Shown here: positions 1 through 7,048 of the stretch, in pieces
Layout: the number at the start of each line of letters is the position of its first letter
How positions within the stretch are numbered: the stretch's first letter is position 1
Source of the DNA: Rhodococcus tibetensis
Lineage (GTDB): Bacteria; Actinomycetota; Actinomycetes; Mycobacteriales; Mycobacteriaceae
Reading direction: 5' to 3'
Assembly: GCF_024438035.1 (NCBI RefSeq)
Contig: NZ_JANFQF010000006.1
Location: forward strand, 1 to 64,000
Length of the DNA stretch: 64,000 bases
The notes under the pieces: model-generated
The model's input: the letters and a program-made list of their open reading frames with translations, nothing else
Told to the model about the DNA's origin: nothing
Database searches by the model: none
Program-made: the position numbers and the translations under genes

Positions 1-183
1 GGCATCGTCCAGTTCGACGGCCACTCGATCTCCCTCGGCAGACGGTGGGGAGATCAGAAAGCGGTACTGCACTGGCGAGGCGACGACGTCACCGTCCTGG
101 TCGGTGACGCCATCGCCCGCGAACTCACCCTCGACCGATCAGCTACATTCCAACCACTGACCACACTGTCCACGAAGTCCTGA
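1..183 (+). CDS. IS481-type transposase, C-terminal end (partial)
   Basis: The window opens inside a reading frame that continues for 60 codons to a TGA at 181-183. The visible peptide begins GIVQFDGHSISLG and contains RELTLDRSATFQP shortly before its end. This resembles the small beta-rich domain that follows the DDE integrase core in IS481-family transposases, which cut and join IS ends. The catalytic core lies to the left of the window, so activity cannot be judged. The stop codon falls inside the first of two copies of a terminal repeat, as expected where the gene runs to the end of its IS. Family assignment rests on the short C-terminal pattern plus the adjoining repeats. Confidence 0.65.
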   Translation, partial: GIVQFDGHSISLGRRWGDQKAVLHWRGDDVTVLVGDAIARELTLDRSATFQPLTTLSTKS

Positions 184-212
184 GACAGATGTGTACACGA
201 AGTCCTGAGACA
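171..212. repeat. Direct repeat pair at the IS terminus
   Basis: The 17-mer CACGAAGTCCTGAGACA occurs at 171-187 and again at 196-212 with no mismatch, 25 bases apart. The first copy overlaps the transposase stop codon. Tandem terminal motifs of this kind probably serve as transposase binding sites. Confidence 0.8.
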
Positions 213-273
213 GCACACGAGTGTCTGGACTCCTTTGCCACGCACGGGCGCGAAGCGCCTCTGAGCAGGCGAT

Positions 274-303
274 TTGTTGGCCAGGTCGACGATGGTGTAA
301 CTT
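274..303 (+). promoter_or_regulatory. Possible promoter of tRNA-Ala
   Basis: TTGTTG at 274-279 and TAACTT at 298-303 are 18 bases apart and would start transcription about 44 bases before the tRNA. The motifs are only moderate matches, and nothing else recognisable lies between the IS end and the tRNA. Confidence 0.3.
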
Positions 304-353
304 TCTTCGAGCACGGAGGAAGTCATTTCCGAGTGCGGAGAACAACCGAATAC

Positions 354-426
354 GGGGCTATGGCGCAGCTGGTAGCGCACCACACTGGCAGTGTGGGGGT
401 CAGGGGTTCGAGTCCCCTTAGCTCCA
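354..426 (+). tRNA. tRNA-Ala, anticodon GGC
   Basis: A 73-base cloverleaf folds cleanly. The acceptor stem GGGGCTA pairs with TAGCTCC and has a G-U pair at position 3:70, the identity element of alanine tRNAs. The anticodon stem CCACA/TGTGG (380-384 and 392-396) closes a 7-base loop with GGC at 387-389. The T arm is AGGGG, loop TTCGAGT, CCCCT (402-418). The discriminator is A at 426, and the 3' CCA is not encoded (CCC follows). This tRNA reads GCC and GCT alanine codons. Confidence 0.97.
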
Positions 427-431
427 CCCAT

Positions 432-473
432 GAAGTAGTCCCTCGCTGTGCATCGCACGGTGGGGACTTCTTC
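432..473 (+). terminator. Terminator after tRNA-Ala
   Basis: AGTCCC at 437-442 pairs with GGGACT at 463-468, and an inner GTGC/GCAC hairpin (448-458) caps it. A short T-rich stretch follows. The position directly after the tRNA fits a termination role. Confidence 0.5.
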
Positions 474-831
474 GTAGTCGCCTGCGCGTGCCAGCACTGT
501 CGCTCCGTTCATGTCACGGCGCTCCGATCGCCCCATACGATGCGTTCCCACCAACTGTGGAGTGGGCTCGGATCCGGCCAGCGCACACATTCGTCGTTCT
601 GCACTGTTCGATGGTCGCGTCGTTCCTTCGGATCGGATGGTCCGCGTTTCCCGTACCGCACAGCAGTGCACCTCCCCTTCGCCCGGCGTGCCCGCCAGGG
701 TGACGGACACGGATGCCTGTGCATGTCGGAAATTAGCACTCATGTCGGTGTCGTGCCAGCCATGCCAATCGGTAACGGCAAAGTAACCGTGATGGGTGAC
801 GCGCGAGCTGCCGCTTCCGACTCCGTATCGA
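474..831. other. Gene-free stretch before the CIRCE operator
   Basis: No reading frame here has recognisable protein features. In particular no GroES or GroEL fragment was seen in any frame. The only motif found is a half-conserved CIRCE at 733-759, with a perfect left arm TTAGCACTC, a 9-base spacer, and the right arm TCGTGCCAG matching 5 of 9 positions. Confidence 0.5.
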
Positions 832-858
832 TTGGCACTCTGGGTGGGTGAGTGCTAA
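832..858. promoter_or_regulatory. CIRCE element (HrcA operator) overlapping a promoter
   Basis: TTGGCACTC at 832-840, nine spacer bases, then GAGTGCTAA at 850-858. This matches the CIRCE consensus TTAGCACTC-N9-GAGTGCTAA at 17 of 18 arm positions. It also carries promoter boxes for rightward transcription, TTGGCA at 832-837 and TAAATT at 856-861 with an 18-base spacer, so HrcA binding would block RNA polymerase. CIRCE normally precedes groES/groEL or hrcA/dnaK genes. Here the next plausible gene is a small membrane protein at 1106, after a leader of about 240 bases in which I see no gene. Confidence 0.85.
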
Positions 859-1105
859 ATTCTTGGTGCACAGTGATGATCCGTCTGTCGAGGTGACGGG
901 CGCTTTTGGGTAAGCCGGGGAGGTGTGTTGCTGTGCTTGTTCTCGAGTCCTTTGCAAGTGGGAGCCCCGGTCACCGAGGCTTTGCTGATGCCACAAAGAG
1001 TGCGGTGCCGAGAGGGCTGAGCGCACTGCCGCATCTGAAAATGCCCGACTCGATCTCGCCCACTTTTCGCCCCTGTACGTTTGCACTCGAGGATCTCCGC
1101 CACTC

Positions 1106-1438
1106 ATGACCACGAACACCACCACGACCCCCTCGCCTTTGTCCGACCGCCGGCGCGACCACCTGCCGTGGCCGATGAGGTCGGTGCGACCCCTCGGCGC
1201 CTACTGCAGCGACGTCTCGGTGATGCTCGGAGCGCTGTCGATCGTGATGTTCTGGATGTTCGGCTTCGGAATGCTCCTCGGCGCCGGAGCTATTGCCACG
1301 GGCATCGTCGCAGCTCGGCATCCTTCGGTCGAGGCGGACGAGTCGACGTCCCTGGAAGCGCTCATCGGCATACTCACCGGCGCCTTCGGGATTGCGCTCG
1401 GGATCGTCTTTCTCGCTGCCGCGCTGCCTCACATGTGA
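1106..1438 (+). CDS. Small DUF4190-like membrane protein
   Basis: 110 residues. A hydrophilic, threonine-rich N-terminus (residues 1-35) is followed by a long hydrophobic stretch at about 36-68 with a glycine-rich centre, and a second helix at about 85-108. Two helices with a short charged linker (HPSVEADES) resemble DUF4190-type proteins of actinobacteria, whose function is unknown. The ATG at 1106 is preceded by GAGGA at 1089-1093. It is the first plausible gene downstream of the CIRCE-overlapped promoter, so it may be heat-shock controlled, although no transcript link can be seen. Family assignment is moderate. Confidence 0.6.
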   Translation: MTTNTTTTPSPLSDRRRDHLPWPMRSVRPLGAYCSDVSVMLGALSIVMFWMFGFGMLLGAGAIATGIVAARHPSVEADESTSLEALIGILTGAFGIALGIVFLAAALPHM

Positions 1439-1495
1439 CGTAGCAGCGCCGACGATTTCAACGTCGATACCTTGCCGCAGTGGGACACTGGCGGT

Positions 1496-1702
1496 ATGAC
1501 ATTCACCGTGACACATCGGTCGTTCGACCAACTGGCAGAGTTCGCCGTCACCGACTTCAGCGGTGACGACACTTACAGCATCCATGACAGCGGGGCGCTC
1601 GTCATCGTCCGCGCAGACCGGGAACTGGTCTATGCGCCGGGAAGCTGGTTCCTGGTGGAGCGCACCGATGGAAGTGATGACGCTCCGGGTAATTACATGT
1701 GA
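1496..1702 (+). CDS. Hypothetical protein, 68 residues
   Basis: I do not recognise this protein. It starts MTFTVTHRSFDQLAEFAVTD and is acidic, with alternating hydrophobic residues (GALVIVRADRELVYAPGSWFLV) that suggest a small beta-sheet fold. It has no membrane segment, cysteine cluster or known motif. The ATG at 1496 is chosen over an in-frame upstream ATG at 1472 because the downstream sequence looks more protein-like. No strong ribosome site is seen. Its last codons run into the left arm of the SOS-box palindrome. Confidence 0.45.
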   Translation: MTFTVTHRSFDQLAEFAVTDFSGDDTYSIHDSGALVIVRADRELVYAPGSWFLVERTDGSDDAPGNYM

Positions 1703-1728
1703 ATAGAACATACGTTCGATTCACATGT
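1695..1728. promoter_or_regulatory. LexA (SOS) box inside a 34-bp palindrome
   Basis: TAGAACATACGTTCGA at 1704-1719 matches the actinobacterial LexA consensus TCGAAC-N4-GTTCGA at 11 of 12 defined positions. It is flanked by a perfect 10-base inverted repeat, ACATGTGAAT at 1695-1704 and ATTCACATGT at 1719-1728. A -10-like TATGTT at 1728-1733, with GAACAT 16 bases upstream, would place transcription start near the zinc-ribbon gene. That arrangement implies induction of the downstream gene by DNA damage. Confidence 0.75.
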
Positions 1729-1743
1729 ATGTTTACTTCCGTG

Positions 1744-1938
1744 ATGCGCCGGACCGAGTCTGCGCCGCGGCGATGTCCCAACGGACACCTGTTCGGTGCC
1801 AACACCTGCCTTGTGGGGTGGGAGGTGTGCGACTGCGGCGCCTCGAACAACGGTGGGCACCGCACCCATTTCTGCCGACGGTGTGGTGCGACGATCCGGA
1901 CACCGCCCTGCAGTCGGCCGAGCTGCGACGATCGGTGA
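1744..1938 (+). CDS. Small zinc-ribbon protein, probably SOS-controlled
   Basis: 64 residues from ATG 1744. Earlier in-frame starts are GTG 1741, ATG 1729 and a GTG at 1699 that would lie inside the SOS box. The motif CPNGH, then C..(W)..C.C, and later HFCRRCGATIRTPPC provide at least two Cys/His pairs able to bind zinc. The pattern resembles small CPxGH...RTxxCxxCxATI zinc-ribbon proteins common in mycobacteria and rhodococci, whose role is unknown. The LexA box immediately upstream suggests a function in the DNA-damage response. No Shine-Dalgarno sequence is seen, so a leaderless transcript is likely. Confidence 0.65.
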   Translation: MRRTESAPRRCPNGHLFGANTCLVGWEVCDCGASNNGGHRTHFCRRCGATIRTPPCSRPSCDDR

Positions 1939-1942
1939 GATG

Positions 1943-2341
1943 TCAGATCGTCTGCTTGACGGACTTCGGGTTCCCCCAGATGGTGTCGGACTGATCCTGC
2001 AGGACCAGAACGATCAACGTCTCAGTGCCTGCCTCGAAGGCGGAAGCCGCGACGTGAGCCCAGATCCAGTGGCCACTGCAGTGGTGGATACGCAGGTGCG
2101 CCGTTGCACTTGCTTTTTCGTCGCCCAAGGCGCGGGCGAGCATCGCCTTCCATAGTTCGGTGTCGTCGGGATGGAAGAGTTGTTCGTGCTCGAGGGTGGC
2201 GAATTCGTCGATGCCTGCGCCGATCAGAGCGGCGCAGGCCGAGTTGCTGAAGATGACCTGACGGTTCTTGTCGTGGACGCTGATCGCGTGCGGAACCGAT
2301 TCGAGCATCGCAGCGAATCCTTCGCTATCGAGTTGTTTCAC
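1943..2341 (-). CDS. Single PAS-domain protein
   Basis: 132 residues that are almost entirely one PAS sensor domain. It opens MLESVPHAISVHDKNRQVIFSN (the PAS core start), has an FHPDD turn near residue 58, and ends with the WIWAHVAASAFEAG...IVLVLQDQS strand typical of a PAC region. No kinase, GGDEF, DNA-binding or transmembrane part is attached, so it probably acts by binding another protein or a ligand. It is convergent with the zinc-ribbon gene (4 bases between stops) and divergent from the acyltransferase at 2467. The ligand cannot be predicted. Confidence 0.8.
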   Translation of the reverse strand: MKQLDSEGFAAMLESVPHAISVHDKNRQVIFSNSACAALIGAGIDEFATLEHEQLFHPDDTELWKAMLARALGDEKASATAHLRIHHCSGHWIWAHVAASAFEAGTETLIVLVLQDQSDTIWGNPKSVKQTI

Positions 2342-2466
2342 TTGCCCCCCTTGGGTCTCGAGAGCATCATCGGCCTCGGTGGCAGGTTCGTTACCACAAT
2401 TCCCTTGCGCCGTCGACGAGACAGCAGGGGAGCGCGTGGCGCCCGATTTCTGACTAGGGTTGGCGG

Positions 2467-2952
2467 GTGCGCTTCGTCACGATCGTTCAATCTTCGGCAT
2501 TCGTGCCGGTCTGGCTGAGAATTCTGTTGCTGATGGCTGCGGGAGCGAAGGTGTGGGGTGCCGGAGTCTATTCGGGTTGCTACTTCGGCAGCAAAGACAT
2601 CAGTCTGGGTCGCGGTACTTTCGTCAACCGAGGCGTGCTGTTCGACGGCACCGCGTCGATCACACTCGGCCGGCAAGTGGCCGTCGGGCACCGTGCTCAG
2701 TTCATCACCAGCACACATCGGCTGGGTCCGGCGTCAGGTCGGGGTGGGCCGGCGATCGACCTCCCCATCGTGGTCGGTGACGGCTGCTGGATCGGCGCAG
2801 GGGCCATCATTCTGCCCGGGGTCACGGTCGGAGAAGGATGTGTCATCGGTGCAGGAGCGGTGGTCACCCGTGACTGCGCGCCGAACGGACTCTACGTCGG
2901 CTCACCCGCGCGACGAGTCCGCGATCTGGAAGTCGAGTCTCCGGTCGGGTGA
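2467..2952 (+). CDS. Left-handed beta-helix (hexapeptide) acyltransferase
   Basis: 161 residues. Hexapeptide repeats occupy about residues 45-150 (ISLGRGTFVNRGVLFDG, then IGAGAIILPGVTVGEGCVIGAGAVVT), the fold used to transfer acetyl or other acyl groups from CoA to sugars or alcohols. The SPAR motif near residue 145 is typical of maltose/galactoside O-acetyltransferase-like members. A conserved His sits in the HRLGP segment, as in the family active site. The GTG at 2467 has a -10-like TAGGGT at 2455-2460, 7 bases before it, which suggests a leaderless mRNA. The substrate is unknown; neighbours give no clue. Confidence 0.85.
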   Translation: MRFVTIVQSSAFVPVWLRILLLMAAGAKVWGAGVYSGCYFGSKDISLGRGTFVNRGVLFDGTASITLGRQVAVGHRAQFITSTHRLGPASGRGGPAIDLPIVVGDGCWIGAGAIILPGVTVGEGCVIGAGAVVTRDCAPNGLYVGSPARRVRDLEVESPVG

Positions 2953-3260
2953 CCGCCCCAGTCGCGTTCGGCGGCGACCGCGCTTGTCGGACATTCCTAC
3001 GGGGCGATGGTCCGCTCTCGGATCCACGTTGAGCGGACGCGAGGACATCGAGAGTGTGGTGCTACTCGACCCGACATCATGTTTCGCGGGGACGCTTCCC
3101 GTGGTGACGGTCACGACTCGAGCGAGCCACTGACCATGCGATGCCGATGCTCTGCCGCCGACATCGAGGCGGTGATACTCGGCGCGGTGGGCTGAGGCCT
3201 TTCGGCCGGGCGCTACGATGGGCGCCCGGTAGCTCAACGAGGTCCACGGAGGTCGGGGCA
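2953..3260. other. Intergenic region upstream of cobW
   Basis: No convincing gene is present. The notable element is an 8-bp inverted repeat, CCGGGCGC at 3206-3213 and GCGCCCGG at 3222-3229. Its 8-base loop contains TACGAT (3214-3219), a good -10 box for cobW. A regulator bound to the repeat would cover the promoter. I looked for a cobalamin riboswitch and found only an isolated GCCACTG at about 3126. Confidence 0.5.
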
Positions 3261-4310
3261 GTGGCGAAGAAGCGGATTCCGGTGGTCATCGTCGCTGGAT
3301 TCCTCGGTTCCGGTAAGACCACCCTGCTCAATCATGTTCTGCGCAACAATCGCGGTGTCCGAGTGGGTGTCATCGTCAACGACTTCGGAGCCGTGAACAT
3401 CGATTCGATGATGGTTGCCGGTCAGGTCGATTCCATGGTGTCGCTGAGTAACGGGTGCATGTGCTGCGCTGTCGACGTCAGCGACATGGACGACATGCTG
3501 GATCGTCTGGCGAATCCCTCCTCGCAGATCGATGTGGTGATCGTCGAGGCGAGCGGACTTGCGGAGCCACGCAATATGATTCGGCTCGTGCTCGGCAGCA
3601 GGAATCCGCACGTCGTGTACGGGGGGCTGGTGGTGATGGTCGATGGTGAGCAGTTCGAGGAAACGTCCGCACAACATACTGATCTCGGGAAGCACGTGAC
3701 CCTGGCAGACCTCGTCGTGCTCAACAAGACCGACCGGATCGACGAACCACGACTCGCTGCGGTGAAGGAGATGGTCCGCGACTACAACGATCGTGCCCCG
3801 GTTCTCGCGACCGCGCACGGGCGCATCGAGCCGACCCTGCTCTTCGACCACGAACCAGGACGCGATCCGGCGCCCGGCGAACAGCTCACTCTCGATCGAC
3901 TGTTGCTGGATGAACACGAGCAGTGCGACGGAGTATGCGGCGATCACGACCACCTGCATTCGTCCTACACGGCAGTGGATTTCGCGTCCGAGGAGCCGAT
4001 CGATCCGCGGCGGCTGGTCGATTTCCTCGAGAGCAGGCCCGTCGGGATCTACCGGATCAAGGGATTCGTGCACTTCGCGGTACCGGGGCAGTCGCGCAAG
4101 TTCGAGGTGCAGACCGTCGGACCACACATCCGGTTCACCTCCACCCGGTGGGAAGCAGATGAGGAGCGGACGACGCAATTGGTGCTCATCGGTGCGGACA
4201 TCGAACCGGAGAAGGTGCGTGCCGGTCTCGAGGACTGCATCGTGTCCGAGGGCGAAGATGTCGACCCCGGTGCGATGCTGGGGGTCCACCGCTATACCGT
4301 GACGGCGTGA
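3261..4310 (+). CDS. CobW/COG0523 family GTP-dependent metallochaperone
   Basis: 349 residues. The G3E GTPase motifs are visible: Walker A GFLGSGKTT at 13-21, the metal-binding CMCC at 66-69, and the guanine-specificity motif NKTD at about 155. A histidine/cysteine-rich stretch (CDGVCGDHDHLHSS) near residue 235 and a C-terminal CobW_C domain follow. These proteins deliver zinc or cobalt to partner enzymes at the cost of GTP. The next gene, overlapping by 4 bases, encodes BluB, so a role in cobalamin synthesis is a reasonable inference, although zinc delivery is equally common in the family. GTG 3261 is preferred because GGAGG stands 8 bases before it. Confidence 0.88.
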   Translation: MAKKRIPVVIVAGFLGSGKTTLLNHVLRNNRGVRVGVIVNDFGAVNIDSMMVAGQVDSMVSLSNGCMCCAVDVSDMDDMLDRLANPSSQIDVVIVEASGLAEPRNMIRLVLGSRNPHVVYGGLVVMVDGEQFEETSAQHTDLGKHVTLADLVVLNKTDRIDEPRLAAVKEMVRDYNDRAPVLATAHGRIEPTLLFDHEPGRDPAPGEQLTLDRLLLDEHEQCDGVCGDHDHLHSSYTAVDFASEEPIDPRRLVDFLESRPVGIYRIKGFVHFAVPGQSRKFEVQTVGPHIRFTSTRWEADEERTTQLVLIGADIEPEKVRAGLEDCIVSEGEDVDPGAMLGVHRYTVTA

Positions 4311-4966
4311 CCGAGCCCGCGTGTAGCACGCCGTCGAACCTCGAACCTACGTTGTCTGTATATGACGCGATCCGTCGCCGCCGAGATGTGCGAGCGGAGT
4401 TCACGGGAGTGCTGGTGCCGCAGGAGGTTCTGGACCGCATCTTGGGCGCCGGGCATTGCGCGCCGAGTGTGGGCAACACGCAGCCGTGGGATTTCGTCGT
4501 CGTGCGCAAGCCGGAGACACTCGACGTGTTCGCCGAGCACGTGGCCGACGCCCGGAGGCGATTCGCCGAGTCACTGCCCGAGGATCGCAGGGCGACGTTC
4601 GATCCGATCAAGATCGAGGGAATACGCGAGAGCGGCATGGGCATCGTCGTCACCTACGACCGCAGCCGCGGCGGCGAGCACATCCTCGGCAGGCACACGG
4701 TCGACGACACAGGCCTGTTCTCGGCCGTGCTGGCGATTCAGAATCTGTGGCTCGCCGCCGCCGCCGAGAACGTCGGCGTCGGCTGGGTGTCGTTCTATGA
4801 CGAGCCCTACCTCACCGAACTGCTGAGAATCCCCGAGCCGGTGCGCCCCATCGCCTGGCTGTGCGTGGGGGAGGTCGCCGAGTTCCAGCAGGTGCCGGAC
4901 CTCGAGCGCTTCGGGTGGCGGGGGCGCCGACCACTGGCCGACGCCGTCCACCTCGAAAAGTTCTAG
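4307..4966 (+). CDS. bluB: 5,6-dimethylbenzimidazole synthase BluB
   Basis: 219 residues of the nitroreductase fold. BluB consumes reduced FMN with O2 to make 5,6-dimethylbenzimidazole, the lower ligand of vitamin B12. Diagnostic segments are RRDVRAEF near residue 26, APSVGNTQPWDFVVV near 52, and GMGIVVTYDRSRGG...LGRHTVDDTGLFS near 110, followed by IQNLWLAAAAENVGVGWVSFY. These distinguish BluB from general nitroreductases. The GTG start overlaps the cobW stop (GTGA), implying translational coupling. The stop codon shares CTAG with the stop of the helicase on the other strand. Confidence 0.9.
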   Translation: MTEPACSTPSNLEPTLSVYDAIRRRRDVRAEFTGVLVPQEVLDRILGAGHCAPSVGNTQPWDFVVVRKPETLDVFAEHVADARRRFAESLPEDRRATFDPIKIEGIRESGMGIVVTYDRSRGGEHILGRHTVDDTGLFSAVLAIQNLWLAAAAENVGVGWVSFYDEPYLTELLRIPEPVRPIAWLCVGEVAEFQQVPDLERFGWRGRRPLADAVHLEKF

Positions 4967-6375
4967 CCCTGACGGCGGCGTGATCCGCCGGCCGACGCGG
5001 TGCGTGTTCCGCCGCCCGTGGACGTCGCCGCCCGCGGACGTCCCGCCGCGCCGGAACGGGAACGACGAGCGCCGCCGCCCTGTCCGTGCGCGCGTCCACC
5101 CTGGCCGCCCTGACCGCCGCCGGGACGCTGAGTGCGTCCGCCGCTGCTTGACGTGGGGGCGGCCTTCGGCGCCGGTGTCACATGAGGGGCGATGTCACCG
5201 ACGAGGTCGAGAACGTGAGCCGAGTCCGCGGTGCTGCGGACGGAAGTGACCTTGATCGCTGCCTTCCGCATGAGGATGGACAGATCCTTGCGCTGCTCGG
5301 GCAGCACGACGGTGACGACATCTCCGGCGCTGCCCGCGCGTGCGGTCCGACCCGAACGGTGCAGGTAGGCCTTGTGCTCGGCGGGCGGATCGACGTGGAC
5401 GACCAACTCCACGTCGTCGACGTGGACGCCTCGCGCGGCTACGTCGGTGGCCACCAGCACACGGGCCTCACCGGCAGAGAAGGACGCCAGGTTGCGGTCG
5501 CGGGCGGCCTGCGACAGGTTGCCGTGCAGATCCACCGACGGGATACCCGCTTCGGTGAGCTGACGGGCCAGCTTCCGGGCCTGATGCTTGGTGCGCATGA
5601 ACAGGATTCGGCGTCCGGTGCCCGAGGCCAGCTTCTCGACCAGCTTGCGCTTGGTCTCGGGGCTGTCGACATCGAACACGTGGTGCGTCATGGCCGCGAC
5701 GGGGGAGTTCGCCTCGTCCACCGAGTGCAGGACCTCGTTCTTCAGGAACCGCTTGACGAGCTTGTCGACACCGTTGTCCAGCGTGGCCGAGAACAGGAGT
5801 CGCTGACCCTGCTGCGGGGTGGCGGAGAGGATGCGCGTGACGACGGGCAGGAACCCGAGATCGGCCATGTGGTCGGCCTCGTCGAGCACAGTGATCTCGA
5901 CGGCGTCGAGGCTCACGAACTTCTGCTTCATCAAGTCTTCGAGTCGGCCCGGGCAGGCGACGACGATGTCGACGCCGGCCTTGAGGGCGGAAACCTGGCG
6001 GTTCTGGGAGACGCCACCGAAGATCGTGGTGACCTTCAGGTCGTACGCCTGGGCCAGCGGCTCGAGCGTGGCGGTGATCTGGGTGGCCAGCTCGCGGGTG
6101 GGGGCCAGGATCAGACCCACGGGGTGGCCGGGGCGACGCTTTCCGCCCGACAACTCACCCGCGAGGCGCGAGACCATCGGGAGGGAGAAGGCGAGTGTCT
6201 TGCCGCTTCCGGTCTTGCCGCGGCCGAGGACGTCACGGCCTGAGAGCGTGTCGGGCAGCGTGTCGACCTGGATGGGGAAGGGTGCGCTGATCCCCTGTGA
6301 GGACAGCACCCTCACGAGCGGTTCGCGGACGCCGAGGGCGGCGAAGGTGGTGTCGGGTGTCGTGGTGTCAGACAA
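4963..6375 (-). CDS. DEAD-box ATP-dependent RNA helicase
   Basis: 470 residues with two RecA-like domains. Motifs in order: Q-motif region FPIQ near 34, Walker A GKTGSGKT near 53-60, PTRELA near 93, ACPGRL near 140, DEAD near 167, SAT near 196, then ARGVHV and HRSGRTAR in the second domain. The last ~80 residues are Gly/Arg/Ser-rich (GGQGGQGGRAHGQGGG), an RNA-binding tail typical of RhlE/CsdA-like helicases that unwind structured mRNA and rRNA. Some 260 bases of untranslated sequence separate it from moaE on the same strand, leaving room for a long leader. The specific subfamily name is not certain. Confidence 0.92.
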   Translation of the reverse strand: MSDTTTPDTTFAALGVREPLVRVLSSQGISAPFPIQVDTLPDTLSGRDVLGRGKTGSGKTLAFSLPMVSRLAGELSGGKRRPGHPVGLILAPTRELATQITATLEPLAQAYDLKVTTIFGGVSQNRQVSALKAGVDIVVACPGRLEDLMKQKFVSLDAVEITVLDEADHMADLGFLPVVTRILSATPQQGQRLLFSATLDNGVDKLVKRFLKNEVLHSVDEANSPVAAMTHHVFDVDSPETKRKLVEKLASGTGRRILFMRTKHQARKLARQLTEAGIPSVDLHGNLSQAARDRNLASFSAGEARVLVATDVAARGVHVDDVELVVHVDPPAEHKAYLHRSGRTARAGSAGDVVTVVLPEQRKDLSILMRKAAIKVTSVRSTADSAHVLDLVGDIAPHVTPAPKAAPTSSSGGRTQRPGGGQGGQGGRAHGQGGGARRSRSGAAGRPRAATSTGGGTRTASAGGSRRRQG

Positions 6376-6634
6376 GTGTCAGAGCCTTTCGGGCACAGGG
6401 TTGTGCCCGGAGGGCCGATACGGAAGAGGATCCCGTCGGAGCTCGAGCACAGGTTGGCGGCGTTGCCGGTCGGCAAGCTTTTTCGCCGTAAGAGAGCGGA
6501 TGCACACGCTGGTGCACATCCAACAGGATTCGGACGTTCCCGAACTGAATGCGTTCTACGACGCTGGGTGACCGTCATGGTCACCTAGTGCTGCCGAGTC
6601 TACCTGGTGACGTGACACCTGTTCGACTCAGGAC

Positions 6635-7048
6635 TCACAGTCCGACCCATTCGGAGGCGCCGTCAGCGAAATGCTGTCGCTTCCAGATGGGTACCTCGTG
6701 TTTGATGCGTTCGACGAGTTCGGCGCAGGCCGCGAACGCCTCGGCCCGGTGCGGTGCGGCGACGGCGGCCACGAGAGCCAGGTCCCCGACTGTCAGCGAA
6801 CCCACCCGGTGGATGGCGGCAACGGGCAGTCCCGTCGACGACGCAACCTCCTCACAACATGTGCGGAGAAAGCGCTCGGCATCGGGATGTGCCTGGTATT
6901 CGAGTGCCGAAACGGGTTGGCCCCCATCGTGATTACGTACAACCCCGGTGAAGACGACTACCGCGCCGTGTTCCGGTCCTGCCACGGCTGCGTCGACCAC
7001 AGCCGAGTCCAGGGGCTGATCCGAAATCTGGGCAAGAATGTCACTCAT
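6635..7048 (-). CDS. moaE: Molybdopterin synthase catalytic subunit MoaE
   Basis: 137 residues. MoaE binds precursor Z and inserts two sulfurs carried by the C-terminal Gly-Gly thiocarboxylate of MoaD, giving molybdopterin. Family segments are FTGVVRNHDGG near residue 34, SALEYQAHPDAE near 49, HRVGSLTVGDLALVAAVAAPHR near 80, and ERIKHEVPIWKRQ near 113, with the two lysines of the active site. ATG 7048 is chosen over an upstream start because it begins the conserved MSDILAQ and overlaps the end of moaC-mog by 8 bases, fitting a moeA-moaC/mog-moaE operon. Its partner MoaD is at 10355. Confidence 0.93.
   Translation of the reverse strand: MSDILAQISDQPLDSAVVDAAVAGPEHGAVVVFTGVVRNHDGGQPVSALEYQAHPDAERFLRTCCEEVASSTGLPVAAIHRVGSLTVGDLALVAAVAAPHRAEAFAACAELVERIKHEVPIWKRQHFADGASEWVGL

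Larger units (their letters stand above)
1..212 (+). mobile_element. Right end of an IS481-like insertion sequence
   Basis: The transposase tail is followed at once by two copies of a 17-base repeat, and the element probably ends at 212. Read on the minus strand the end begins TGTCTCAGGACTTCGTG, the TGT start expected of IS481-family termini. The other end and any target duplication lie outside the window. Confidence 0.55.

Noticed and set aside
474..1105. Possible groES/groEL remnants around the CIRCE
   Set aside because: I compared the frames with the recalled GroES/GroEL N-termini and saw no similarity on either strand.
3120..3135. GCCACTG, similar to a B12 box, upstream of cobW-bluB
   Set aside because: The other conserved parts of a cobalamin riboswitch are absent in the 300 bases around it, so a single 7-mer is chance.
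6376..6634. Small frames upstream of the RNA helicase as a leader peptide
   Set aside because: They show no ribosome site or protein-like composition; the region is better treated as an untranslated leader.
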